DNA of 48,359 nt from Candidatus Kapaibacterium sp. (GCA_028284775.1 JANQRB010000133.1:1-48359), one strand, 5' to 3'; shown: positions 1 through 9,742, counted from the first letter of the stretch. The notes: a model not told the origin generated them from the sequence alone. Translations and numbers: made by a program.

Positions 1-1
1 C

Positions 2-2689
2 CAGGCCAATGAACTTATAGGCAACGGCAATAGCATTCGTGCCAATGGCCACGATGCCGGCGACGCGACGGCCGATGGCGCAGGCGGCGGCGGCGCAGGC
101 GGAACGATACAACTGGACATCGAGTCCGTCGATGATCTGCAGATGCTCGAAGCGCGTGGCGGCCGCGGCGGCAACGTGCTTTGGGAAGGACGCGACCGAA
201 CGCGGCTCGGTCCGGGCGGCGGCGGCGGCGGCGGACGTGTCGTTCTAAATAAACCTGACCTGCAGAATGAAATCGGCAACATCGAAATCGGCGGCGGCTC
301 CGGCGGCCTTTACAACGGCATTGCCGGACACGGTGCCGCCGAGGGTTGTCAGGGTCAAATGGATCTCGAGGTCGCCGTCGTTGAGAGCGACCGACCGAAC
401 ACCGGTCCGCGAGTCAGCCTTACTGCCAATGAGCTTACAGTTTGCGAAGGCGAGTCGGTGCTCTTGGAAGCAGCCGTGAGCGGAGCCAATGATGATCTTG
501 TCATTGCCTGGGAGCCGGAGGACGGCCTCAGCGATCCCTCCATTGCCAATCCGCTCGCGTCGCCGAGCGCGTCAACGCTGTACACTGTAACAGTGTCGGA
601 CGGCAGCGGCTGCTCCGATGTCAAAACTGTCTATGTTCAACTCGAAGACTGCCGACGCTGCGATCGGATCGCAGGCGTCATCAATTCCTACTCGGCGGTC
701 AGGGGAATTTCCTACGAAGAGCAGATGCTGCGGATTGCCGAACCGGAAGATTTCACCACGGCCAGCGTGGCGCTGCTGATCCAGATGCAGGGCGCCGAGA
801 TTGTCAGCAACAACGACAAAAGTTATGGCGGTGTTCGCGACCGACGCGGCGCCGGCGACTATGAGTTCGTAGCAATCGACCGGGTAGTTGACGATCGGGT
901 CTACCTGACCAGACCGCTCCTTAACAGTGATTACAGGCTTGAAGGGCGAATTCAACTCGTCCGGGTGCCGGAGTACAATCACGTCATTGTCGATGGCCCG
1001 CTGAGTTGTCCCGACTGGAACGGCACAACGGGCGGTGTCCTGGCTCTGCTAGCCGACTGTCTGATGCTCGAGGGCTCGCTCGACGTCAGCGGCCGCGGCT
1101 TTCGCGGGGGTGCCTACCTGAATCAGATCGGCTGCAATCGGGAGCCGAACGACACAAGTTGGGTCGGTGACGGCCTCTGCAGTTTTTCGCCGCGCGGCGA
1201 AGGCATCGCTTCGTATGGCATTGCGCCCTTTATCTATGGCAAAGGTAGTCCGGCCAATGCCGGTGGCGGCGGCAACAATCACAATGCCGGCGGCGGCGGC
1301 GGCGCAAATTTCGGTGCCGGCGGCCTGGGAGGTTTTGGTGTGCCTGACCGTGCATTTAACAAGCTGGCTTCCGGTCAGGGCGGACATAGCCTGGGACAAT
1401 ATTATGCGGGTGCCGGACGGCTGATGCTCGGCGGCGGTGGCGGAGCCGGCCATGTTAACCACGGCCATGGCTCAGGCGGCGCGCGGGGCGGTGGTATCGT
1501 AATCGTTCGCGCGGCCGTAATCAAGACGGCCGGTCCGTACGGGATCTTCGCCGATGGCAGCGACGCCGATGACGATGTTGCGACGCTCAACCCCGACGGT
1601 TGCGGCGGCGGCGGCGCAGGCGGCAGTATCGTGCTCGATGTGCTGCGATTTGATTCGCCCCTGACTTTCAGCGCGGCCGGCGGCAACGGCGGCAGTAAAA
1701 CCGGCACCATCGGCCAGACTTCGGGTCCGGGCGGTGGCGGCGGCGGCGGTATCGTGGCTGTGCCGCCTGCGGTCAATCTGACGGATGTCGAGATCAATGT
1801 TGCCGGCGGCATGGCGGGCAGCGCGCTCGGCAGTGAATCGCCCGGCGCCCAGGCCGGGGACGCAGGTAGTGTCATGGACCTCTTTCATCTGAAGTCCAAC
1901 TTCAGCTTTGACGAGCATGGCGACTGTCGCGGCTGCTATCCAGTTGTAGCCGGCACGGAAGAAGAATGCGGCAAGGCCATCGTCCATATTGCCGATCAGT
2001 CGATCCTGCTTGAATCGGCTGAACTGCTGGATGATGAAGGAACGGATAATGTCAGCCTGCAAATTGTCGACAACCTGCCGGCGAACGAATCGCGCCTCTG
2101 CATCGAACTGAACGACACGCTGCGCGCCGGACGCTTCCACATCACCGTCCGCAACGCCGAAGGACGCAGCCTCGACTACCGGGGCACGATCCTTCCCAAA
2201 GCAGCCCAACCGACGATCGCCGCTCTGACGGCCGACACCCTGATCGCCAGCGCTGCCAACGGCTATCAATGGATCAGAAATGGCTGGCGCATGCCCTTCC
2301 CCAGCGCCCGCCAACGCCGCTTTCACGTAAGCGAAGAAGGCGATTATCAGGTGGAAATCACCGATGAAAATGGCTGTACCGCCCTCTCTGAAATACTGAT
2401 GGTGCGCTTTACCGGTATCGCCGAACAAGCCGCAGGACAGCCGGATCTCAGGGTCCTGCCGAACCCTGGTACTGATATCTTCCACCTGGCGACGGCTTAC
2501 CTGGAGCCCGGTCCCGTCCGAATCCGCATCAGCGACGCCCTTGGTCGCACTATCCGCAGGATGACGATCATGCACGATGGCGGCGAGCTGCAGCAGAGAT
2601 TCTCGCTTGCTGATCAGGCTGCGGGATTGTACTTCGTTCACCTCGAAAACGCTAGCAGCCAAATCGTTCGTAGTGTCGTGAAGGAGTAG
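2..2689 (+). CDS. Glycine-rich secreted surface protein with T9SS sorting domain (5' partial)
   Basis: The reading frame is open from base 2, so the true start lies left of the window. The visible part is about 895 residues. It has long glycine-rich low-complexity stretches (runs of GGGG and GAGG near window positions 50-340 and 1240-1760). An Ig/PKD-like domain with a 'CEGESVLLEA' type motif lies at about 405-640. The last 80 residues (about 2450-2689) match the Por secretion type A sorting domain, with the 'LPNPGTDIF', 'ISDALGRTIR' and 'GLYFVHLEN' elements. In the Bacteroidota such domains send a protein across the outer membrane through the type IX system and are then cleaved as it is anchored to the surface. 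I infer an adhesin or surface-layer role; the substrate is unknown. Confidence 0.85.
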   Translation, partial: QANELIGNGNSIRANGHDAGDATADGAGGGGAGGTIQLDIESVDDLQMLEARGGRGGNVLWEGRDRTRLGPGGGGGGGRVVLNKPDLQNEIGNIEIGGGSGGLYNGIAGHGAAEGCQGQMDLEVAVVESDRPNTGPRVSLTANELTVCEGESVLLEAAVSGANDDLVIAWEPEDGLSDPSIANPLASPSASTLYTVTVSDGSGCSDVKTVYVQLEDCRRCDRIAGVINSYSAVRGISYEEQMLRIAEPEDFTTASVALLIQMQGAEIVSNNDKSYGGVRDRRGAGDYEFVAIDRVVDDRVYLTRPLLNSDYRLEGRIQLVRVPEYNHVIVDGPLSCPDWNGTTGGVLALLADCLMLEGSLDVSGRGFRGGAYLNQIGCNREPNDTSWVGDGLCSFSPRGEGIASYGIAPFIYGKGSPANAGGGGNNHNAGGGGGANFGAGGLGGFGVPDRAFNKLASGQGGHSLGQYYAGAGRLMLGGGGGAGHVNHGHGSGGARGGGIVIVRAAVIKTAGPYGIFADGSDADDDVATLNPDGCGGGGAGGSIVLDVLRFDSPLTFSAAGGNGGSKTGTIGQTSGPGGGGGGGIVAVPPAVNLTDVEINVAGGMAGSALGSESPGAQAGDAGSVMDLFHLKSNFSFDEHGDCRGCYPVVAGTEEECGKAIVHIADQSILLESAELLDDEGTDNVSLQIVDNLPANESRLCIELNDTLRAGRFHITVRNAEGRSLDYRGTILPKAAQPTIAALTADTLIASAANGYQWIRNGWRMPFPSARQRRFHVSEEGDYQVEITDENGCTALSEILMVRFTGIAEQAAGQPDLRVLPNPGTDIFHLATAYLEPGPVRIRISDALGRTIRRMTIMHDGGELQQRFSLADQAAGLYFVHLENASSQIVRSVVKE

Positions 2690-2716
2690 TCACTCCAGGC
2701 GACGCCCCTGAACTTT

Positions 2717-2746
2717 GCACGCTCGAAAGTGTATTCGAGCATGTGC
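2717..2746 (+). terminator. Stem-loop after the surface protein
   Basis: GCAC and GCTCGAA pair with TTCGAGC and GTGC around a six-base loop, with a small internal mismatch. It lies 28 nt after the stop codon of the surface-protein gene. There is no T-tract, so termination is only suggested by position. Confidence 0.35.
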
Positions 2747-2832
2747 CCGGCCCTGTGATATCGTTCAGACTTTCTGAGAGCGATGTTGCGGGGCCCTTCC
2801 ATTATATCGTCAGACAGCGCCAGTCAAAAGAA

Positions 2833-2865
2833 TTGTGAGCTATTGGCCCGGCTGTTGTATTTTTG
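2833..2865 (+). promoter_or_regulatory. Bacteroidota-type promoter for the flippase gene
   Basis: TATTTTTG at 2858-2865 fits the TAnnTTTG -7 element, and a TTG at 2833-2835 lies 22 nt upstream as a candidate -33 element. Transcription would begin near 2872, about 29 nt before the ATG at 2901. That favours the 2901 start over the in-frame ATG at 2835, which lies within the promoter. Confidence 0.5.
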
Positions 2866-2900
2866 CCGATCCAACGACATGCCGAGCACGCGAGAACCCT

Positions 2901-4235
2901 ATGCGCATCGCCGATCACCTGGCAAAGATTTCCTGGACTCTGGCCGACAAACTCCTGTTTTTGCTGTATGGCTTTTTTGTTCGACTTTGGCAGATTTCGC
3001 TCCTGCCTACCGAAGAGTTTGGCCTCTTCGGTCATCTGGAAGTCTGGCATGTCCTCATTCTGACCATCAGCGACGGCCTGGCCCTGCAGGGCTTGATCAA
3101 GTTCGGGGTCCGCGCGGAAGATCGCGCGAAGGTTAACTTCATGAGCCTGATCCTGCACGCTGGCTTTTGCCTGGGAATGTCGCTGCTGCTATTCGGCTTA
3201 TTCTGGGGCTTGCCGGCGGTGGCTGAATTTTTCAATGAACCGCGTCTGAGTATCGTAGCAGTCTACCTGCCTCTATATGTCGTCCTTTCCATTCCACGTA
3301 CCTTTTGTCTGAAACTCCTGTACCGCGATGTGCAGATGCGCGCAATTTTCTCGGTAAACCTGGTCTGGTTCGGCACGATGGCCGGCCTGACAGGCTACCT
3401 GGCCGCCACCAACAGTCTGACGAGTTTTGAAGACCTCGCCGGCATTCACATTATCGGTATGGCGGTTTCTTCGCTTCACATGATGCTCATCACGCGCTCG
3501 CAGCTGAATTTCGGGCGAGCGGGCGGACTAAGCTGGCAAGAATTCTGGACCTTCGGCCGCAACACAGCAGCGACCGTCGGCGTCAACAATGCCACACTCT
3601 TCGTTGAGCAGCTGATCGTGCAAAAGTTCTTCGGTACCCAGATCGTAGGTATCTATCAGGCGGCCAAAACTCTGTTTCGCTCCTTTGACGCTCTTCGCGA
3701 CGCCCTTGTGGGCCTTGTCTTCCCCGGCGCAGTGCGCCTGGTGGCGGAACGTGATCGAGACAAATTACACGCCTTTCTATCGAAAGCGATTTCCTTCTAT
3801 CTGGTGGTTGCCGTTGTTGCGGTAGCCCTGCTTGAATTCGGAATGGCCGAGCTGATTATTACCAGCTTCCTGCCGATCAAGTATCACAGTGCCATCAGTC
3901 TGTTCAGGCTCTTGCTCGTCGCGGCGCTCTTTCAGCCGATATATATCGGCGTCGCATTTATGGTCGCCCGCGGCGACACGCTGCTGCTGCTGCGTTTCGT
4001 ACTGATTTGCGCCGCCGTTTCCCTCGGCAGTACCTTGCTTGTCGGTATGACAGGCATCTTTCAACTTGTTCCCCTGGGCAGCGTACTTTACTTCGCTGTT
4101 CTGGCGGCGTTGACCTTTCGCTATACAGCTCGCTTCGGCGGACTGTGTTTCAGTGATCTCCTGCGGGCAATCCCGGACTCGCTCGACTTTTTGCGCAGAA
4201 TGGCCAGCGTCGAAGGGAATAGTCGGGGAAAATAG
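2901..4235 (+). CDS. Oligosaccharide flippase / polysaccharide biosynthesis membrane protein
   Basis: The 444-residue product is hydrophobic throughout, with about 12 predicted membrane segments, and resembles the MOP superfamily (Wzx/RfbX-type flippases). These move lipid-linked sugars across the inner membrane for surface polysaccharide. The N-terminal 'KISWTLADKLLFLLYG' and the 'LFGHLEVWHVL' and 'GIYQAAKTLFRSFDAL' stretches are typical of the family. I chose the start at 2901 because the TAnnTTTG promoter lies just upstream; a longer frame from 2835 is possible. It stands alone between the surface protein and ftsX, without glycosyltransferases next to it, so the glycan it serves cannot be told. 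Confidence 0.75.
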   Translation: MRIADHLAKISWTLADKLLFLLYGFFVRLWQISLLPTEEFGLFGHLEVWHVLILTISDGLALQGLIKFGVRAEDRAKVNFMSLILHAGFCLGMSLLLFGLFWGLPAVAEFFNEPRLSIVAVYLPLYVVLSIPRTFCLKLLYRDVQMRAIFSVNLVWFGTMAGLTGYLAATNSLTSFEDLAGIHIIGMAVSSLHMMLITRSQLNFGRAGGLSWQEFWTFGRNTAATVGVNNATLFVEQLIVQKFFGTQIVGIYQAAKTLFRSFDALRDALVGLVFPGAVRLVAERDRDKLHAFLSKAISFYLVVAVVAVALLEFGMAELIITSFLPIKYHSAISLFRLLLVAALFQPIYIGVAFMVARGDTLLLLRFVLICAAVSLGSTLLVGMTGIFQLVPLGSVLYFAVLAALTFRYTARFGGLCFSDLLRAIPDSLDFLRRMASVEGNSRGK

Positions 4236-4326
4236 CTTTCGGCTGGCGTGGTGCTGAGCCTTTAAGCAAATAATCGTAAGTTTATGCTTTTGGCACTTGC
4301 CGAAGTGAAGGACGAGCAGCGAAGAT

Positions 4327-5181
4327 ATGAGCGTGGGCTATCACCTTTCTCAGGCCTGGCGGATGGCGCGCAGACGCTTTACGACAGGTTTATGGATCAT
4401 CCTCGTAACAGCCGTTGCTACGATCGGCGTGGTGCTGACCGTGGCGGGTGTTTACGGCAAAAATATCGATCTGATGAGTTTGTCCGAGCAGGTTGTCGTC
4501 ACCGTCTTCCTTGAAATGGATGCCGATAGCCTGGATGTCCTCTATGTGCGCGAACAAATGCATGCGATGCCGGAGATAGCAAACGTCGGCGTCGTGTATC
4601 CGGAACAGGCCAGGGCCGATTTCGAACGCCGGTACGGGACAGCGACCGACAGACTCCTCCCCGGCAATCCCTTTCCGATTACACTCACCGCCGAACTGCA
4701 GGCCGAATATCGAACCTCGCTCGGAGCGCGCTCGGCTGTTAACAAATGCCGCAAAGTCGCCAAGGTGGACGACGCCAATTTTCGATCGAGTTTTGTCAAC
4801 GCACTGCAGGACCGCAAACGCGAAGGGGCGACTTTTCTGCTTGTAATCGGCCCTGTCATACTCCTCGCATTTCTTATTCTCCTGGTCGTAACGATTCGGC
4901 ACAGCATCGAGCTGAGCCCCGAAGAAGCGCAGATTTTAACTCTGAGCGGTGCGGGACGTCTTTTTATCGCAACTCCCTACATCCTCTTCGGTATGTTCTT
5001 TGTTGCTATCGGCGTGGCGCTCGGCGCGGGTGGCGCGGTCGGTCTGTTTCAAGCCATGCTGGAAGCCCTGCCCTGGATCGTCGGTATCCAGCCTGAACTG
5101 CTTGTTGCCGCCGCCGCTTTGACGCTTGTCGTCGCAAGCATCTTGACGCTGCTGATTTCCTGGAACAAAGCTAAGTATTGA
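4327..5181 (+). CDS. ftsX: Cell division protein FtsX
   Basis: The 284-residue product has the FtsX plan: a short cytoplasmic N-terminus, one membrane helix (about residues 20-43), a periplasmic domain of about 120 residues, and three membrane helices in the last 120 residues. FtsX pairs with the ATPase FtsE and activates septal peptidoglycan hydrolases at division. In Bacteroidota ftsX commonly stands apart from ftsE, and no ftsE is seen here. The next gene begins 6 nt after the stop, so co-transcription with the LptG-like permease is likely. Confidence 0.88.
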   Translation: MSVGYHLSQAWRMARRRFTTGLWIILVTAVATIGVVLTVAGVYGKNIDLMSLSEQVVVTVFLEMDADSLDVLYVREQMHAMPEIANVGVVYPEQARADFERRYGTATDRLLPGNPFPITLTAELQAEYRTSLGARSAVNKCRKVAKVDDANFRSSFVNALQDRKREGATFLLVIGPVILLAFLILLVVTIRHSIELSPEEAQILTLSGAGRLFIATPYILFGMFFVAIGVALGAGGAVGLFQAMLEALPWIVGIQPELLVAAAALTLVVASILTLLISWNKAKY

Positions 5182-5187
5182 CGGCTG

Positions 5188-6270
5188 GTGACAAAACTCG
5201 ACCGCTATATCATTAAACAGTTCCTGGCAACCCTTGTCTTCGGAATCCTGGCGCTCTGCGTTATCTTTGTGGTCGTCAGCCTCTTTGAAAAGATGGATAA
5301 GTTTATCGACAAGGGAACGCCTGCCGCGGTCATTGTTGAATACTACATCAACTACCTGCCCGATATCATCAAGATCCTCTTCCCCGTCGGGATGCTGCTT
5401 TCCAGTTTGTTTACCACCGGGAGACTCGCCAACAACAACGAAATTACAGCGATGAAGACCGGGGGCATGAGTCTGTATCGCTATATGCTGCCCTTCATTG
5501 TGATAAGTATCTTCTTGAGTTTCGGCCAGTTATATTTCAATGGCTGGATCGTACCCAAAGCCAACCGCGTCAAGTCCGATATCGAACGCGAGTATCTTGG
5601 CAAGGGCGGCAACGTTACGACCTTTAGCAAGCTCGATTTCCGCGACGCTCCATTGCGCAATGTTCGCATTCGTTACTACGATGATCGCTCAAAAAATGGC
5701 AACGCAATCTCGATCGACGAGTTTAGCTCGGAACGGCAGCCCCGCCTCCTGCACTCGGTCTTTGCGCCAAAGTTCACCTGGGATGCGGGCGAACAGGTCT
5801 GGCGGCTCTTTGACGCCGTCGAATTTTTCGAGGCGGATCTGGGGCAGCGTATCGTTCGGCACGATTCGCTTGTCGCGGAAATCAATATTGAGCCGGATGA
5901 CATATTGAACCTTCAGCGCAAGTCGACCGAGTTGACATTCGATGAGCTGCGCAATCACATCGACCTTGCGCGACGCGGCGGCAAAGACGTACGGCGGGAA
6001 ATGATCGACTACTACGGCCAGTATGCACTCCCCTTCGCTAATTTCATCGTTGTTCTGTTTGGCGTTCCCTTTTCATCGGGCAAGCGCAAGGCGGGTCTGG
6101 CAATCGAGATTGCCACGGCGATGGTAGTGGCATTCACCTATCTGGTATTCAGCAAGCTGGGGCAAACGATCGGCTATGCCGCTGAGATCGATCCCGCCAT
6201 GAGCGGTTGGCTGGCAAATAGCGTGTTTTTCGTTGCCGGAATCGTTAATATTATCCGAATGCGAACCTAA
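5188..6270 (+). CDS. LptF/LptG family permease
   Basis: The 360-residue product starts with GTG. It has the YjgP/YjgQ layout: three N-terminal membrane helices, a periplasmic beta-jellyroll-like middle (about residues 125-265) and three C-terminal helices. 'MTKLDRYIIKQFLATLVFG' and 'GRLANNNEITAMKTGGMS' are family signatures. In the Lpt machine two such permeases join LptB2 to pull lipopolysaccharide from the inner membrane. Which of LptF or LptG this is cannot be decided from one copy. It lies 6 nt after ftsX and 24 nt before the gldL-like gene, so it probably belongs to one envelope operon. Confidence 0.88.
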   Translation: MTKLDRYIIKQFLATLVFGILALCVIFVVVSLFEKMDKFIDKGTPAAVIVEYYINYLPDIIKILFPVGMLLSSLFTTGRLANNNEITAMKTGGMSLYRYMLPFIVISIFLSFGQLYFNGWIVPKANRVKSDIEREYLGKGGNVTTFSKLDFRDAPLRNVRIRYYDDRSKNGNAISIDEFSSERQPRLLHSVFAPKFTWDAGEQVWRLFDAVEFFEADLGQRIVRHDSLVAEINIEPDDILNLQRKSTELTFDELRNHIDLARRGGKDVRREMIDYYGQYALPFANFIVVLFGVPFSSGKRKAGLAIEIATAMVVAFTYLVFSKLGQTIGYAAEIDPAMSGWLANSVFFVAGIVNIIRMRT

Positions 6271-6294
6271 GCCGGGTATGAAGCTCGTTAAGCT

Positions 6295-7098
6295 ATGGAA
6301 CAACTGCAAACTCTTACAACCTTGCGCGGCCGCTCGATTCTCCGCTCTATTTACCGCGAGTTGCGCTATGAGCGCCAACTTGGCAACCTTGCCGTACTCA
6401 ACACAAGCTGGCGCATTTGTGCCAGCGAACGTGAGTTGAATCGCTACAGCGGACAGAACGTCACCGTACTTCATCCGCTGGGATTTTTCGGCGGTACGGC
6501 GCTCTGGTTGCAGGAAATCGTTAATCGTTTCTATTTCAGCACGATTTCGTCGCTTGTATATCTTGGCGCTGCCTTTCTGCTCGTGATCGTCGGTGCATTC
6601 CGCTTTACCAATGCTATCGGTAGTGAACTGGTTGTCGCGGGCATCGCCCTGGAAGCTTTGCTGCTGACGATTCTGTTTATCACGATGTTCTTCAGTCCGC
6701 CGGATGACGTTGAAAACGAAGAAGAGCCCGGCAGCAAGGACGAGGAGTCAGAGTCGCGACAGCTCATTCGCGAAATCGGCGAGATTTCGAGTGATTACGC
6801 GGCATTTTCGGTTCAGGTAGAAGAAATTACTGCAACGCTGGCTAGTCTTGCCGCCCAACAGGACGAACTCATCGGAGCGCTGCGCGAGTCCAGTCGCCAG
6901 CATGCCCTGATGGTTGCGCCGCAGCCCGAATTGTTAGAAACAATCCGCAAGACCAACGCATCGCTGGGCGAGTTCCAGCAGAGCATCGCAGATCTGGTTG
7001 CCGCAACGCAAAAACTGCAGCACGAGAAGATCGAGCAGGCCGTCCGCCGTGAAGTTGAGCAGCTTCTGGCCGGCCGCCTGGGCAGCAACAGCCAATGA
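6295..7098 (+). CDS. GldL/PorL-like motor protein of the type IX secretion system
   Basis: The product has 267 residues. Residues 88-133 hold two membrane helices that follow the GldL pattern: 'GAAFLLVIVGAFRF', a short turn, then 'GIALEALLLTILF' and a PP exit. Glu120 falls in the second helix at the place of the conserved ion-channel glutamate of GldL. After residue 135 come an acidic linker and a long helical, probably coiled-coil cytoplasmic tail, as in the family. Unlike the Flavobacterium protein, about 85 residues precede the first helix. The next gene overlaps by 4 nt and encodes a GldM-like partner. In T9SS the GldL-GldM complex uses the proton gradient to drive secretion and gliding. 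The assignment is from my reading of motifs, not a search. Confidence 0.7.
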   Translation: MEQLQTLTTLRGRSILRSIYRELRYERQLGNLAVLNTSWRICASERELNRYSGQNVTVLHPLGFFGGTALWLQEIVNRFYFSTISSLVYLGAAFLLVIVGAFRFTNAIGSELVVAGIALEALLLTILFITMFFSPPDDVENEEEPGSKDEESESRQLIREIGEISSDYAAFSVQVEEITATLASLAAQQDELIGALRESSRQHALMVAPQPELLETIRKTNASLGEFQQSIADLVAATQKLQHEKIEQAVRREVEQLLAGRLGSNSQ

Positions 7099-8639
7099 AA
7101 GCCCGCAAGCGTCCATATCGCAGCCGCCGGCGAGTGGAAATCTATTTCGTTCTGTATCTGACGGCTTTGATGTTGCTGCTGCTGGATCAGCGCGGGACCG
7201 AGATCAATCCTGACGACGATCTCGTCTGGCAGTTGCTGGAGACAAATTTCAGCCTGCAGGCCGAAAAGAACCTTCTGAGCTGCACGATGATTCAGGAAGA
7301 AGAAGGCGTTCGCGTCGTGGCAATCGATTCGGCCAATACGATCTTCATGCAGGGCAATGTCAGCAACATCTCCTATGACTACGATCTGAAAGACCTGCGT
7401 CGCGGCGAGAGTATTCGAATCGGCGATGCCGCCGGCGACGCGGTGGATAACTTCCGTTCGACGCCCGACTCTGCGACCGGCAGCAGCCTGTTTTACTGGC
7501 GGCCCGCTCTCGACGATCTCAGTTCTACGCTGATCAAAGTTAGCGTTACCGCCCGGGCGACGCCGACGATCCCCCCCAGGCTGACTTCGCTGAAGCATCG
7601 CCGGCAACTGGAGAATATTATCAAAGCCGGCGCACAGATAGAAGCACGGACGGAATTCGAAATTTCGATAAACTTTCTGCCGTCCAACCCGATCGCTCTT
7701 AATCCCATCAACGACGATAGTCTGTCTGCCAACGAGGGTCCTGCGACCGTAATCATCCAGGGTCCTGAAGTTACGATCAACCAGTCTGCGCCGGGCGCCC
7801 TCAGCCTCAGCCCGCAGCGCGCAACTATCTATGCCGTGCCATTCGCCTATTGGGAAAACCGCTTCTTCGTAGGTGGAATCGACCTGCTAAGTGGACTGGC
7901 GGAACAGCCGCAGCTTACCGTCAGCGGCGCGGCCGACGCCGAAGGGCTGGCCGAAATCGTGTCTGTTGAACAAGACCATCTACTGATCCGGGGGCGCCTG
8001 CCCGCTCTGGGCGACATGCGGGTGCAGGTCCGCATTCAACGCGAAGCCGACGGCAAAATAGCCCTTTCCAGCTTCGACGTTCAGCCCCAGGACCTTCAGC
8101 CGCCCGATCTGCCCGCACGTATGTATCCCGGTGTCGAGTACTTAATCAACCCGCGTTTTCCGGCTCTGGTAGGACAGGAAACGCGGGCGGTCCTTCAGGA
8201 AAAAGGCGGTCGCGAACGTTATGTCAGCACGCAGGGACAGGAGTTTTTCTTCAGCCCGCAGGAGCAGGATGTCGGCAGCGATTTACTCTTGCTGCGATTT
8301 ATTAACGGTCGAAAAATCGATGAGCAGGTGCAGCTGAGGGTACAGGACTTCCCCGCGCCCGAAATTGCTGAGATAATTCCACAGGGCGGACAAAAAGTCA
8401 TCGTCACTACCCGCGCCTATGGCATTCGCGCCGGTCGCAATCGTGTCACGCTGCAGATCACCGGCAACGGCCAACAGGCCCGCGAGCGTCATGGCGAATA
8501 CGAATATCAGCCCGACGACTACATGCATATTCAGGTCTTTGAGGTAACACCCCGCGATGCCGGTCAGGCCTTCACCTTCGGCGTCAGGGCCGCAAACAGC
8601 AAAGCATCGTCAAAAGAACGACAGTGGCAGGGTCAATAG
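7095..8639 (+). CDS. GldM/PorM-like periplasmic shaft protein of the type IX secretion system
   Basis: The 514-residue product has the length and plan of GldM: a short Arg-rich cytoplasmic N-terminus, one membrane helix (about residues 15-32, 'EIYFVLYLTALMLLLLD'), then an all-periplasmic region. That region has a short helical part followed by several beta-rich domains, about residues 120-220, 230-320, 330-415 and 420-505. The start overlaps the stop of the gldL-like gene (ATGA), a common sign of translational coupling. Sequence identity to GldM is low to the eye, so the call rests on partner, topology and size. No gldK or gldN follows; the next gene is mltG on the other strand. Confidence 0.6.
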   Translation: MKARKRPYRSRRRVEIYFVLYLTALMLLLLDQRGTEINPDDDLVWQLLETNFSLQAEKNLLSCTMIQEEEGVRVVAIDSANTIFMQGNVSNISYDYDLKDLRRGESIRIGDAAGDAVDNFRSTPDSATGSSLFYWRPALDDLSSTLIKVSVTARATPTIPPRLTSLKHRRQLENIIKAGAQIEARTEFEISINFLPSNPIALNPINDDSLSANEGPATVIIQGPEVTINQSAPGALSLSPQRATIYAVPFAYWENRFFVGGIDLLSGLAEQPQLTVSGAADAEGLAEIVSVEQDHLLIRGRLPALGDMRVQVRIQREADGKIALSSFDVQPQDLQPPDLPARMYPGVEYLINPRFPALVGQETRAVLQEKGGRERYVSTQGQEFFFSPQEQDVGSDLLLLRFINGRKIDEQVQLRVQDFPAPEIAEIIPQGGQKVIVTTRAYGIRAGRNRVTLQITGNGQQARERHGEYEYQPDDYMHIQVFEVTPRDAGQAFTFGVRAANSKASSKERQWQGQ

Positions 8640-8722
8640 CAATTACCGACAGCCTACGTAAGTATTTCGATTCCGATGAGGATCATTCCTCTACCGACAT
8701 TGCGTCAAAACAGAATGATCTG

Positions 8723-9742
8723 TCAGCGTGAACGCCGCCGGGCACGGTAACGTGCAACGGCACGCTGGTGCTGCAGCTCTGTCCGTGAAAATTCATGGGT
8801 AGCGCTGCCGTCGCCGGTCGCGACAAAATAATAATACGTATGTTCTTCGGGCAGCAGGGCGGCTTCGAGTGCGGCCCGGCCGGGCGAGTTAATCGGCCCT
8901 GGCGGCAGTCCGCCGTATTTGTAAGTGTTATAAGGATTGTCAACGGTGAGATCGCGATAGAGCAGACGGCGCTGCACATCGCCGAGAGCATACTGGACCG
9001 TCGGATCGGCCTGCAGACGCATGCCGCGCTCCAGCCGATTGTGATATACGCCGCTCACCCGTTGTTTCTCCCAGTCCTGGGGCGTTTCGGCCTCTACGAT
9101 CGAAGCCAGGGTAACGATCTCGTGGAGGCTCAGCTTGCGTTCGCGCGCCTGCGCCAGCCGTTCCTCCGTCCAGAATCGGCGATGCTCTTCCACCATACGT
9201 TTGATGATCGATTGAGGACTCGACTTGGCATAAAAATTATAGGTCTCCGGCATCAGATAGCCTTCCAGGGAGCCCGCGCTGATCTTCAGGGCCTGAGCCA
9301 GCGAGTCCGAGCGGGCGGCACGCAGGAAAGCGCTCGAATCGCAAAGGCCGTTACGCGCGACAATAGCGGCAACACGTCGCAGCGAGAGGCCCTCGGGAAA
9401 AGTCACGTTGACCGTACGCGCTTTGCCGGGCCGTGCGAACAAAGACTTGAGCGCTTCGAACTGGGATTGGCCCCGCTGAAGCGTGAATTGACCGCGATTG
9501 AGGCGGGCGCCGCTGCTGAGGGCGTACGCCTGCAGCGAAAGTCGGGCGGCCAGAGGCCAGGAAAGCAGGCCCTTGCGATCAAAAATGGCTACAGCTCCGT
9601 TGACGGTCGTACCGGCCGGAATCTGGATGGTGATCGAATCGGCGCCCAGAGGCAGCTCTTGCTGCAGGGACCAGTAAGCACCGATCATCAGTCCGCTGGC
9701 AAGCACTAACAACACAAGGATAATTTTCTTCATGGTCTTCAT
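8723..9742 (-). CDS. mltG: Endolytic murein transglycosylase MltG
   Basis: The 339-residue product has one N-terminal membrane anchor (residues 5-22) and a YceG/MltG domain. The expected catalytic glutamate is Glu217 in 'LASIVEAETP'. 'GYLMPETYNF', 'NRLERGMRLQADPTVQYAL' and 'YNTYKYGGLPPGPI' are further family motifs. The enzyme cuts nascent glycan strands at the inner membrane. A longer frame reaches 9988, but its first 82 residues look non-coding and run through the gltA promoter region. I therefore chose the ATG at 9742; the one at 9733 is also possible. Confidence 0.92.
   Translation of the reverse strand: MKTMKKIILVLLVLASGLMIGAYWSLQQELPLGADSITIQIPAGTTVNGAVAIFDRKGLLSWPLAARLSLQAYALSSGARLNRGQFTLQRGQSQFEALKSLFARPGKARTVNVTFPEGLSLRRVAAIVARNGLCDSSAFLRAARSDSLAQALKISAGSLEGYLMPETYNFYAKSSPQSIIKRMVEEHRRFWTEERLAQARERKLSLHEIVTLASIVEAETPQDWEKQRVSGVYHNRLERGMRLQADPTVQYALGDVQRRLLYRDLTVDNPYNTYKYGGLPPGPINSPGRAALEAALLPEEHTYYYFVATGDGSATHEFSRTELQHQRAVARYRARRRSR

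Noticed and set aside
1472..2662. 396-codon minus-strand frame opposite the surface protein
   Set aside because: It is a mirror of a GC-rich coding frame; the plus-strand product has clear domains including the sorting signal.
8795..9709. 304-codon plus-strand frame opposite mltG
   Set aside because: It mirrors the MltG coding region, including its catalytic motif; no family features of its own.
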